Source: G965277745 sp965277745
Lineage (GTDB): Bacteria > Pseudomonadota > Gammaproteobacteria > Cardiobacteriales > Cardiobacteriaceae
Direction: 5' to 3'
Assembly (NCBI GenBank): GCA_965277745.1
Contig: OZ255837.1
Coordinates: forward strand, 2,232,001 to 2,296,000
DNA: 64,000 nt
Shown: in pieces, positions 45,884 to 53,380 of the stretch
Numbering within the stretch: position 1 is the stretch's first letter
Layout of the letters: the number at the start of each line of letters is the position of its first letter
The notes under the pieces: model-generated
Database searches by the model: none
What the model saw: the letters and a program-made list of their open reading frames with translations, nothing else
Told to the model about the DNA's origin: nothing
Program-made: the position numbers and the translations under genes

Positions 45884-47128
45884 TTATCGCCCTCCTTTTT
45901 CCTGTGTGACCTGCTGTTCATTATAGCGCTTTTCTTGCGCCAGGCGGGTGATGAGCTTCATCGCTTCGGGCATCGGATCGGGAAGCCGGCGCGCGTATTC
46001 CATCAGCATGCCGGCTTCTTCTGGATATCTAGCGGCACCGATATCTTTGGCCACATCCCCGATCGCCTCCAGAAGCGCCTTGCGTTCCTCCCGGCGTGCC
46101 GTGGTAAATGTTTGCAAGCTGTCCAGCATTTTTTCATTTACAAGCGCTGCGGCGACGGATTTTTTCAGGTTTTCCTGGCGGCGCGAACGTAAGTTCATTT
46201 TGTTCATCTCTTTCTCCAGCCGGCTTTTGTCCTGCCTCTTCAGCAGCGCGACAACATCTTCCTGTTTCACTCCCTGGCGGATCATCGCCTCGCGCAGGGC
46301 GCGATAATCCATATGCCCGGTTTTACGATTCTCCGAACACGTGAGACCCCGCAGGCGCGAGGGGGTCGCCGCGACATCGAGACCGTGTTCGGTCATTTTT
46401 CTCTGTAATCTCTCACGCCAGTGCTTCAAGTCTTTCTTGCCGGGATTGAGCTTACGATTGTTCTCTATGTTGCGTAGACGCAGCACGAGGTGCGCATGGG
46501 GATGGATGGTATCGTTATGCATTGCCAGTAGATATTCAAATCCTTTATCGGCGAATGTCTCTCGACAGTATTCCCGTACCGCTATCGAGAATTTGTCACG
46601 ATCCGTACCCGCAGGCATCGACAGGACAATGCTGGCCGCAACCCGTGGGTAAGTGAATGTGTCGAGTGCCCGATCGAGGTATTTCGCCCGTGCTTTCGCT
46701 TTCGTGATCTCGATATCGTGCCAATGTTCCGCGATTGCATCGCGTTCCGATTTGCCGGAAATCAGGTTTCCGTTCTGATCTTCAAGGGGGACCTTTCCGT
46801 TTCTCGAGACGTAATCGATATGGTTTTTCAAGTCGCCTGCGGTTTTCCGGTATGTGGACAATTTGAAGATCACCTGCGCTTTCCCGGCAACAAAATGCGC
46901 CAGCTTTTTCCGGCTGTAGACTTTATTCGACCGCCCGACAAGACAATCGCCGGCGCGAGCAATTTGCCTGCCGTAATGCCTCCCTTGAGTAAACGCTTTT
47001 TTCTGCGCCCGTTCGGATTGTTCAGGGTGCTGGTGTTGCGCACGCGCCGCTGTCAATAAATGTTCGATGTCCTTCGTCAGTTTGGCAACGACGATTCCCC
47101 GCGTGTTCTTCTTTTCCGCCATTTTCAT
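45884..47128 (-). CDS. Mobilisation relaxase (MobA/VirD2-like)
   Basis: A 414-residue relaxase (or 412 if started at the second ATG, 47122). The metal-binding motif 'HNDTIHPHAHLVLRL' near residue 205 is the HxDxxHxHxH-type motif III, and 'IDYVSRNGKVPL' near residue 105 may hold the catalytic Tyr. Such enzymes nick oriT and lead the strand into a recipient cell, using the conjugation machinery of another plasmid. No coupling protein or type IV secretion genes are present. The start overlaps the mobC stop (ATGA). Confidence 0.85.
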   Translation of the reverse strand: MKMAEKKNTRGIVVAKLTKDIEHLLTAARAQHQHPEQSERAQKKAFTQGRHYGRQIARAGDCLVGRSNKVYSRKKLAHFVAGKAQVIFKLSTYRKTAGDLKNHIDYVSRNGKVPLEDQNGNLISGKSERDAIAEHWHDIEITKAKARAKYLDRALDTFTYPRVAASIVLSMPAGTDRDKFSIAVREYCRETFADKGFEYLLAMHNDTIHPHAHLVLRLRNIENNRKLNPGKKDLKHWRERLQRKMTEHGLDVAATPSRLRGLTCSENRKTGHMDYRALREAMIRQGVKQEDVVALLKRQDKSRLEKEMNKMNLRSRRQENLKKSVAAALVNEKMLDSLQTFTTARREERKALLEAIGDVAKDIGAARYPEEAGMLMEYARRLPDPMPEAMKLITRLAQEKRYNEQQVTQEKGGR

Positions 47129-47667
47129 ACCCCAAGATCCGAACGAAGTTTCCGAATATCTGCCATCGCCGAATCGACACCTTTACCCAAATTACGCAGC
47201 AGAACGTCCGTCACGGTGACGCTGTCTCCGCTGTTCGCTTTGCGCGCCAGTTGATTCAGATTCCGACCCAATGCGACAAGTAAATTGTTCGTCCGGATCA
47301 ATTCGTCCAGTTCCCTGTGTTCGATCTCACGCGCCCCATGATTTGCCATCACAATTCGGCGAATTTGTTCGCTCAGGGAAATGCCCGTCTTTGCGCGAAT
47401 ACCTTCCAAATATCGGCGCATGTCTTCGGGAAGAAGTACCGATATTTCCCTATATTTCACTGATGTTCGTGCACGGCAGAATGTTTGTTCGTCATTTGTT
47501 TGCATGTCTTCCTGGAGCAAATCCAGCACGTAACGGGACAACGGTTTTCCCGACTTTCTGACGTGTTCCATGATCTCTTGTTTCTTATCGTGCGTGCAGC
47601 GAATGTCCGTCAGTTTCGTCGTGTTCGCCGCGCGACTTTTTTGCGTTCGCAAAACTGGTAACCTCAT
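47125..47667 (-). CDS. mobC: MobC-like relaxosome accessory protein
   Basis: A 180-residue protein with a ribbon-helix-helix-like part ('ISVLLPEDMRRYLEGIRAKT') and the MobC-family segment 'TNNLLVALGRNLNQLARKAN'. It would bind near oriT and help the relaxase nick. The ATG at 47667 is chosen because CAGGA precedes it; a TTG four codons upstream is also in frame. An inverted repeat lies across this start. Confidence 0.78.
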   Translation of the reverse strand: MRLPVLRTQKSRAANTTKLTDIRCTHDKKQEIMEHVRKSGKPLSRYVLDLLQEDMQTNDEQTFCRARTSVKYREISVLLPEDMRRYLEGIRAKTGISLSEQIRRIVMANHGAREIEHRELDELIRTNNLLVALGRNLNQLARKANSGDSVTVTDVLLRNLGKGVDSAMADIRKLRSDLGV

Positions 47668-47693
47668 TTGTCCTGACAAAATGAGGTTACCAG
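47655..47693. repeat. 15-bp inverted repeat at the mobC start: operator or oriT candidate
   Basis: CTGGTAACCTCATTT (47655-47669) and AAATGAGGTTACCAG (47679-47693) are perfect complements around a nine-base centre. The mobC start codon is inside the left arm. Ribbon-helix-helix Mob proteins often bind repeats at their own promoter within oriT, so autoregulation and nicking are both possible. The nick site cannot be given from sequence alone. Confidence 0.55.
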
Positions 47694-47708
47694 CATATCC
47701 TACCTTAG

Positions 47709-48865
47709 GGAACCTGCGAATAAGTCTCGTCTTCTAACTCATTCCGACGATCAAGCTGCATTTACGGCTTAGCCGCGCGATTATTGGTCGTTTCTTACCG
47801 CCTGTATGCCGATTCATCAGCATACAGACGGACTTGTACTACGCTCGCAGCATCTGATCCACGCGCACGACATTCGCTAACGCGAACAGCATGGCCAGCT
47901 TGCTGTCGTTCTTCATCAATCCGCGATAACGAGCCTTGGTAAAGCCAAACTGGCATTTGATAATCCGGAACGGATGCTCAACCTTGGCGCGGATACTGGC
48001 TTTCAGGTACTCGGTCTTCAATTGGACCTTATTGATTCGTGGATGTTTTTCAGCTCTTTGACCTTGCTAGGGATTTCAGCAATGTGCCAGTCGGCCTCCA
48101 CTTCTTCGAGCTCTTCACGATTATCTGCGCCACGATAACCACTATCAGCGAAGATAAAGCCTTCTTCGCCGTGAAGAAGGTGTTCAGCTTGGTTGAGATC
48201 ATGCTCATTAGCAGCGGTAGTGGTGAAGCTGTGCGTCAACCCTGTTCTGGCATCAACACCGATATGGGCTTTCATACCGAAGTGCCATTGATTACCCTTC
48301 TTGGTCTGGTGCATCTCAGGATCACGCTCACCAGCTTTATTCTTGGTGGAACTGGGGGCTTCGATAATAGTCGCATCCAGCAGTGTTCCTTCTTTTATCA
48401 GCACGCCAGCTTCGCTCAGCCAGGTGCTGACCTCGTTGAATATTTGGCGAGCTAAGCCATGCCGTTCCAGTAGATGGCGGAAGTTCATGATGGTGGTGTG
48501 ATCGGGTATCGCGCCATCCAGGGAGAGGCCTGCAAACAAGCGCATAGAGGCGATTTCATAGAGCGCATCCTCCATGGCTGGATCGCTCATGCTATACCAC
48601 TGCTGCATGCAGTGGATGCGCAGCATGGTTGGTAATGGATAAGGCTTGCGACCCTTACCGGCCTTTGGATAGTGAGGATCAATCACTGACTCAAGTCGCT
48701 GCCAGGGAATCAGTTTTTCCATGCGACCGAGAAACTTCTCTTTGCGGGTTTGGCGACGCTTGTTGTTGAACTCGCTGTCAGCGAAGGAGAGTTGGTGATC
48801 CATGGATAGTCCTCAGCACATCAGAGTATTGATTGTCTCATGCTGCGGACTTATTCGCAGGTTCC
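47709..48865. mobile_element. IS5-family insertion sequence
   Basis: A 1,157-bp element with terminal repeats GGAACCTGCGAATAAGT on both ends and a 4-bp target duplication TTAG (47705-47708 and 48866-48869), as expected for IS5. It sits between the mobC promoter region and parA. A TATGCT -10-like hexamer lies just outside its left end, so it may have separated the mob promoter from its original -35. Confidence 0.92.
47839..48803 (-). pseudogene. IS5-family transposase with a one-base frameshift
   Basis: The first part has 'LIPWQRLESVIDPHYPKAGKG' (spanning residues 32-52), 'PDHTTIMNFRHLLERHGL', 'LLDATIIEAPSSTKNK' and 'FIFADSGYRGADNREE'. Near 48020 the frame ends at 'ELKNIHESIRSN', while the next frame continues with 'LKTEYLKASIRAKVEHPF' and 'FGFTKARYRGL' to the natural end. 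One A lost from a run of six (coding strand) explains it. Without frameshifting the last 60 residues, including part of the catalytic region, are lost. Confidence 0.85.
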
Positions 48866-48914
48866 TTAGTCAACTCTGCATCATTTAAATATTATTGATA
48901 TTTATTATTATTTA

Positions 48915-48932
48915 TTGTTCGCATGCGAACAA
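48915..48932. promoter_or_regulatory. Perfect 18-bp palindrome upstream of parA: candidate parS or operator
   Basis: TTGTTCGCATGCGAACAA is a perfect palindrome in an AT-rich stretch about 105 bases before the parA ATG. ParB centromeres are often such palindromes near the par operon. Only one copy was seen, whereas plasmid centromeres commonly have several, so an operator is equally possible. Confidence 0.5.
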
Positions 48933-49037
48933 TCTTCTTTTAGAAAAAATAGAGTAGCCGAAATAAATCCGAAAATTTAACTTTCTTTTATGAAAGAAAG
49001 ATATATACTTGCACTTTTATCTAAAGAAGGTAAGTTG

Positions 49038-49739
49038 ATGCCAAAAGTTATTTCAATCGTCAATGGAAAAGGCGGTGTCGGGAAAAGCACGATAACCTCA
49101 AATCTTGCCGGTTTTCTTTTCAATGAAAAAAAAGAGGTGCTGATTGTGGATCTCGACTTCCAGTCCTCATCATTGGATTGGGCGGCGTTGGCAAGAGCTT
49201 CCGGTTATGAAATCTGTGATGTCGTATCCTTGGCAAACGAAAGCACCGAACGTCACCTGATCGTAAAAAACACACAATTACAAATTGAGCGATTCAAGAG
49301 AAAATATGAGTATATTTTGATCGATTGCAGAGGATCCATCGATGAATTCATTATTGGCGCACTACGCTCTTCCGACACCGTTATCACACCATTGTCTTCA
49401 TCCTCCCTAGATCTTCAGGCAACCGGTATTCTCCTGGATATGTATGAAAATATAAATGCATCTAAAAATTTCAGTATGCAACTTTTTCTAGTGTTGAATA
49501 ATGTGGTACCCAATACTAAATCGACGAAGGAAGTGATTGATGCCCTCGAAAAACGCATTCAGGATGTCCCCGGCATTACTCTATGCAACGCGATAATCTT
49601 TCGCCGCGAAGAGTACAAGTCGGTTTGGGCAAATGGTCAATCCATTTTTTCTTCAGAAAATCAAAAAGCGAAGAATGAATTTTTTTCGTTCATTAAGGAA
49701 ATACAGTTATTAGGAGAAATCAATGGACTTTGTTCGTAA
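49038..49739 (+). CDS. parA: ParA-family partition ATPase
   Basis: A 233-residue ATPase beginning 'MPKVISIVNGKGGVGKSTIT', with the deviant Walker A motif KGGVGKST, then 'LIVDLDFQSSSLDW' and 'YILIDCRGSIDEF'. Being short and without an N-terminal helix-turn-helix, it fits the type Ib plasmid partition group. Low GC content contrasts with chromosomal neighbours. It overlaps parB by 17 bases. The start follows an AAGAAGG site; an in-frame ATG upstream at 48990 is less likely. Confidence 0.88.
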   Translation: MPKVISIVNGKGGVGKSTITSNLAGFLFNEKKEVLIVDLDFQSSSLDWAALARASGYEICDVVSLANESTERHLIVKNTQLQIERFKRKYEYILIDCRGSIDEFIIGALRSSDTVITPLSSSSLDLQATGILLDMYENINASKNFSMQLFLVLNNVVPNTKSTKEVIDALEKRIQDVPGITLCNAIIFRREEYKSVWANGQSIFSSENQKAKNEFFSFIKEIQLLGEINGLCS

Positions 49740-50607
49740 ACCAGACACCAATAGAGATCTTTCTTCTCTGCAAGATAATGGGCAAATCAAAGAGGCGGAA
49801 AAAATTCAGTCTATTCCCAAAGATTTAGTTCATCCTTCTCAAAAAGGTCAAATAAGAACTATATTCAATGAACGAAAAATTTCCGAGTTACGAGAAAATA
49901 TTCGGGAATATGGCCAGATCCAACCCATCGTAGTGGAACCCGATCCGACTGGAAATGGCTTTGTCATCATTGCGGGGGAGCGTCGTTGGCGCGCTATTCA
50001 AGGTATCGAGGAGATACAAGATATCGATTGTATCGTGAAAGATTTTCCTGATGAACGATCCCGCTTTATTATCCAGCTTGCCGAAAATTTTGATCGTGAT
50101 GATTTATCCGTTGCCGACCGCGCGTTAGCTATTGATAAATTGGTGAAAATGTATGATGGGGATATTGAAAATGCCGCAAAAAATATCGGTAAAACCCGTT
50201 CGACTCTGATCAGAATGTCGAGTATTTTGCAACTGCCTGTAAAAGGCAAGCAGTTTGTCAGTGATGGCTTTACCGCCGATTATTCGGCAATTTCAATGCT
50301 GCAAACTCTCTTCAAAGCGGATGAGAAGATCGCCGAGCGGATTATCGACAAGTACCGCCGTAAAGAAGATGATCGTCCATTACGGGAAGCTTTACGCGCT
50401 GAACTCGATCAGATCGCCCAGAAAAAATCAAAATCATCGCGGCAAAAAGAAAAAAGCATCACAGCAAACGCAATATATATGCAAGAGGGTAATGATAAAC
50501 TGCATATTATTTCCCGATCGGGATTACTAACAATCAAGCTTGATAAGATCCAGGAAGATATTCGGAACACACTGCTTGACTTGCTGAATACCGAAGGAAC
50601 ACAATAA
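49723..50607 (+). CDS. parB: ParB/Spo0J-family partition protein
   Basis: A 294-residue protein with the ParB N-terminal nuclease-like domain: 'ISELRENIREYGQIQPIVV', the CTP-binding 'IIAGERRWRAIQGI' and 'QLAENFDRDDLSVADRA'. A central helix-turn-helix ('AAKNIGKTRSTLIRMSSIL') follows. Together with ParA it would position plasmid copies. Its stop shares a base with the next start (TAATG). Confidence 0.87.
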   Translation: MDFVRKPDTNRDLSSLQDNGQIKEAEKIQSIPKDLVHPSQKGQIRTIFNERKISELRENIREYGQIQPIVVEPDPTGNGFVIIAGERRWRAIQGIEEIQDIDCIVKDFPDERSRFIIQLAENFDRDDLSVADRALAIDKLVKMYDGDIENAAKNIGKTRSTLIRMSSILQLPVKGKQFVSDGFTADYSAISMLQTLFKADEKIAERIIDKYRRKEDDRPLREALRAELDQIAQKKSKSSRQKEKSITANAIYMQEGNDKLHIISRSGLLTIKLDKIQEDIRNTLLDLLNTEGTQ

Positions 50608-50930
50608 TGCTTGAAATTCTGGATAATGCAAAACCCATATCTATAACAACATTTTCTGAAATTATCAACGCAGGGGTTGCTAAAACGATCATTGATCGAT
50701 TTGCCGATCCAGTGGCAATTATCGATACTGAGCAGCTGTTTTTTTATGTGTGCAAAGCAGATCTTCTCCATACCTTTTATTCCGATATCAAAACATTGCA
50801 AACGGTGCTTAATACTTATCTCGATATCAGGAATTCATCTGAACTGATCGTTTCGTTGAAAGCACATCAGAAATTATTGAAAAAATACCGGGATGAATAT
50901 AATAACATATTGAATAGATTGAAAAAATAA
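50607..50930 (+). CDS. Unrecognised small protein in the par operon
   Basis: A 107-residue protein starting 'MLEILDNAKPISITTFSEI', with a possible amphipathic C-terminal helix ending in 'YRDEYNNILNRLKK'. No family is recognised. Translational coupling to parB and similar low GC suggest a plasmid-maintenance or copy-control role, but this is inference from position only. Confidence 0.6.
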   Translation: MLEILDNAKPISITTFSEIINAGVAKTIIDRFADPVAIIDTEQLFFYVCKADLLHTFYSDIKTLQTVLNTYLDIRNSSELIVSLKAHQKLLKKYRDEYNNILNRLKK

Positions 50931-50977
50931 AATTCATTCTCATTGGATGAACTGGAAATGCATTTGGAAAAATCTTC

Positions 50978-51289
50978 ATGAAGGTTGTTATCGCACGAAC
51001 CGCCCTCGATGCTATTTCCAAAGATCAACCCCAAAAAATCGTTACGGCATTACGCGATCTGCAAAGCCTACTAGACAAAAAACCCCGCAATGAGGTGCTT
51101 TCCCCATCTCCAGTGCCAGGGCACTATGATTTTTCAAAAAATGGAATTAAAATGGTTGGGGTATTACACAATAGAAGTAATGTTTTTTCTGTCGAATGTA
51201 TCTTCGAAGATAAAATAAACATTATAAATTTCAAACCCTTGAGTATTTTTTCAGGGATGGGGAAAAAGAGTGACGAGGTGGAGAGATAA
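50978..51289 (+). CDS. Unrecognised small protein in the par operon
   Basis: A 103-residue protein beginning 'MKVVIARTALDAISKDQPQK'. The layout (N-terminal strand, two helices, then strands with 'NGIKMVGVLHNRSN') is loosely like RelE/ParE toxins, but no catalytic residues can be assigned and no antitoxin partner is evident. Its stop directly abuts the start of the next gene. Confidence 0.5.
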   Translation: MKVVIARTALDAISKDQPQKIVTALRDLQSLLDKKPRNEVLSPSPVPGHYDFSKNGIKMVGVLHNRSNVFSVECIFEDKINIINFKPLSIFSGMGKKSDEVER

Positions 51290-52045
51290 ATGTTGAAATC
51301 CATGATTTTTTTAATTTTTCTGTTTTTTTTCAGTGCAGCAGTTGAGGCGCGTAATTTATCCACGCTAGGAAGTCCTGGATTCGGCACCTTGTATGCTTGC
51401 GCAGTTGCGAAAGAGGATATCGTTATCTTGGATGTGGACAGTTCCGGAACCTACCGGACAAGAACAGGGTTTACCACTTACTGTCGCCGGGTAATTAATC
51501 AGCATATGTCTACCAAGGTCTCCATCGTCGATAAGTACACCGCAAACTATTCCGATTTATTCACTATTGTCGCCAATTTCTTCTGGTACCGACCGGATCA
51601 TCTGTCTGATGGATCAGAGGCACTACAATTTTATTGCAAGCGTCACCGTGACCATTTTAAAGATTGTGAGTGGACGAAAACACCGACAGTGGATACTTTG
51701 TCCGTATCTACCATATCTAATCTACCCAACAATATGAAGGTTCTGATTGAAGGCCAAGAGTCAGCAGATCTAACCCAAGAGGGGGTATATGGATGTGCCA
51801 TCATTGATGATGTTTGTGTCGAGCAGATATCCGCTCAAAATATATTCTCCGGTTGGGCGGGCATATCTTCGATTTCCGGAAATCGGTCGTTGGCTTCAAG
51901 AGGTTGTTCTTTCTTCCATGTGGCCAATAATTCAATGATGTTGATGGGCTTATCTATCGGTTCAATGATGAGTTTTTTCCCTTCTTTGTGGATCAGCACA
52001 CGATTCCCAGGTAACTCGAAATCAACCGGAATTCGTACCGCCTGA
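51290..52045 (+). pseudogene. Exported protein gene, 3' end replaced by antisense vapBC sequence
   Basis: The first part looks real: a signal peptide ('MLKSMIFLIFLFFFSAAVEA') and a cysteine-containing mature region up to about residue 170. No family is recognised. From about 51803 to 52045 the frame simply reads through the reverse strand of vapC and vapB, so these last 80 codons (for example 'NSMMLMGLSIGSMMSFFP') are not the original C-terminus. A rearrangement joined the two genes head to head. A chimeric product may still be made. Confidence 0.6.
51803..51838 (-). pseudogene. vapC: vapC toxin stub (first 12 codons)
   Basis: A TTG overlapping the vapB stop opens 'SGYLLDTNIIN', the N-terminal PIN-domain motif with its first acidic residue. 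After that the sequence no longer resembles VapC and reaches a stop within about 12 more codons. The remaining roughly 120 codons of the ribonuclease are gone. Confidence 0.75.
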
Positions 52046-52107
52046 CTGCGGTTGTTGCGGAATAATTTAGCTTCTTTGTGTCGCGGTGATGATCTGCGAA
52101 TGGGCAT
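51835..52107 (-). CDS. vapB: VapB-type antitoxin (AbrB-like)
   Basis: A 90-residue antitoxin starting at MPIRRSS (ATG 52107), preceded by a strong AAAGGAGGTC site. The DNA-binding part 'KEAKLFRNNRSQAVRIPVDF' is characteristic of VapB/MazE-like swapped-hairpin proteins; the C-terminal tail 'FPEIEDMPAQPENIF' would bind the toxin. The cognate vapC is cut off after 12 codons, so this is an orphan antitoxin. Confidence 0.82.
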   Translation of the reverse strand: MPIRRSSPRHKEAKLFRNNRSQAVRIPVDFELPGNRVLIHKEGKKLIIEPIDKPINIIELLATWKKEQPLEANDRFPEIEDMPAQPENIF

Positions 52108-52150
52108 GATAGAGACCTCCTTTGTATATGCTATATTGTATATGTTTTCT
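52108..52150 (-). promoter_or_regulatory. vapB promoter/operator region
   Basis: Upstream of vapB on the minus strand lies CATATACAATATAGCATATAC, containing two ATATAC direct repeats and a TACAAT hexamer, then the ribosome binding site. Repeats at this position fit autorepression by VapB, but the exact promoter is uncertain. Confidence 0.45.
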
Positions 52151-52350
52151 GTTGTTGAAAGCAAGATGATATCAGTAACTGTGTTGTTCGAATCACGGTC
52201 TCAATGTTTTGTTGGAGATTTTTTCATTGTAGGTTTATTTGGGGTGATTTTTAGTTGGGCAATTTCACGTGAGAAATCTAGTTCCTAATGTACGGGTTTT
52301 TCTAGCTATAAATAGGATTTTATTTTTATTTTTCAATTTGTCTTAGAAAG

Positions 52351-52359
52351 TTATCCACA
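52351..52359 (+). promoter_or_regulatory. Consensus DnaA box next to IS481
   Basis: TTATCCACA is a perfect DnaA box, two bases before the CTAG at the inner edge of IS481 and beside an AT-rich stretch (52300-52345). It may be left over from a plasmid replication origin. No initiator gene or iteron array is visible, so this is a hint only. Confidence 0.4.
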
Positions 52360-52361
52360 GG

Positions 52362-53315
52362 CTAGGTGTTAAGTCCCATATTATGATGGAAGGAATTGGT
52401 TTTGAATCTTTGCGGTTCTTTTGTCCAGATCTTACAAACGTATTCGTATGGGGTCAGACCGCGCAATGTTTTTAACCGTTTTGCAAAATTGTACGCCCGA
52501 ACAAATGCCTGCAGGTGACTGCGCAGTTGCTGGTGATTATCATCGTGATAGCGCTTGACCGTCGCTTCCTTGATCGTGCGGTTCATCCGTTCGACCTGGC
52601 CGTTCGTCCAGGGATGATTCGGCTTGGTCAGGCGATGTTCAATGCCATTTGCCGCACAGATCAGATCGAAACCTATCTTGCGGCGCGTGATGCGATTGCG
52701 CGGCGGTTCGGCAAACTCGATCCCGTTATCCGTCAGTATCGTGTAGATCTTGTAGGGCACCACTTCGAGTAGGTGTTCAAGGAATTCCTCAGCCGTCTCG
52801 CGATTGGCTTGCTCCACCCGCTGTGCCACAGCGAATTTGCTGGTTCGATCAATGGCCACAAAAAGATAGAGCTTGCCTTCTTGTGTTCTGAGGTGTGCAC
52901 TGTCGATGTGAAAGTATCCAATCGGGTATTGCTTGAACTTCTCTCGCTTGGGCTTATCGCTATCCATGTCAGGCAACCGTGAGATGCCATGGCGCTGAAA
53001 GCAGCGATGTAACGAAGAACGTCTCAGATGCGGGATCGACGGTTGCAAGGCGTAAAGACAATCATCCAAAGGCAATAGCGTGTGCTTTCGAAAGGCAACG
53101 CATGCGGCTTCTTCTTCGAGACTGAGCACCGTTGAACGAGGGTTCTTGGGCCCCATAGGGGCATCTTCAACGCTCTGACGTTTCTTCCATTTGCAAACGG
53201 TCTTTGGATCAATGCCGTAACGCTTGCTTAACGCCGCGATCGAAGCTTGCGATCGCTGTATTTCCGCTCTGACTGCGTGCGTGGTCTTGGCTCCTGGGTG
53301 TAAAACTTGTGCCAT
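52362..53315 (-). CDS. IS481-family transposase
   Basis: A 317-residue DDE transposase. The N-terminal helix-turn-helix has 'IAALSKRYGIDPKTVCKWKK', and the catalytic core shows 'GYFHIDSAHLRTQEGKLYLF' (first Asp), 'YTILTDNGIEF' (second Asp) and 'PNHPWTNGQVERMNRTIKEA' (Glu). The frame is intact. Its stop TAG is not in the element but in the flanking CTAG target (52362-52364), so insertion at CTAG provides the stop codon. Confidence 0.93.
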   Translation of the reverse strand: MAQVLHPGAKTTHAVRAEIQRSQASIAALSKRYGIDPKTVCKWKKRQSVEDAPMGPKNPRSTVLSLEEEAACVAFRKHTLLPLDDCLYALQPSIPHLRRSSLHRCFQRHGISRLPDMDSDKPKREKFKQYPIGYFHIDSAHLRTQEGKLYLFVAIDRTSKFAVAQRVEQANRETAEEFLEHLLEVVPYKIYTILTDNGIEFAEPPRNRITRRKIGFDLICAANGIEHRLTKPNHPWTNGQVERMNRTIKEATVKRYHDDNHQQLRSHLQAFVRAYNFAKRLKTLRGLTPYEYVCKIWTKEPQRFKTNSFHHNMGLNT

Positions 53316-53374
53316 AGGTTCCTCCGTGCTGAGGGATCCGTATAAATCATTCCATTACATGATGGGATCAAACA
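52367..53374. mobile_element. IS481-family insertion sequence, full copy
   Basis: A 1,008-bp element with ends TGTTAAGTCCCAT and TGTTTGATCCCAT (right end, reverse complement). Inner flank is GCTAGG, outer flank ACTAGG. It encodes one DDE transposase on the minus strand. It forms the right border of the island, directly at the erpA stop codon. Confidence 0.9.
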
Positions 53375-53380
53375 ACTAGG
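53375..53380. repeat. Right target-site duplication of the island (ACTAGG)
   Basis: The six bases match the left flank at 43193-43198. They contain the erpA stop codon (TAG on the minus strand). Confidence 0.8.

Larger units (their letters stand above)
43199..53374. mobile_element. Composite IS481-bounded island carrying plasmid-like genes
   Basis: A 10,176-bp segment between recO and erpA. The left end is a 73-bp IS481-derived MITE, the right end is a complete IS481-family copy, and ACTAGG flanks both outer ends. The cargo is AT-richer than the neighbours in several parts and includes a truncated type III toxin, resolvase, relaxase operon with zeta toxin, IS5 copy, parA-parB and vapB. The inner flanks of the MITE (GCTTAG) and IS481 (GCTAGG) do not match their outer flanks, so the two were not separate simple insertions at these places. 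Boundaries are seen; transposition as one unit is inferred. Confidence 0.75.

Noticed and set aside
47839..48803. Programmed frameshifting in the IS5 transposase
   Set aside because: This IS5 group normally has one frame, and loss of a single A in an A-run accounts for the break; a slippery site cannot be fully excluded.
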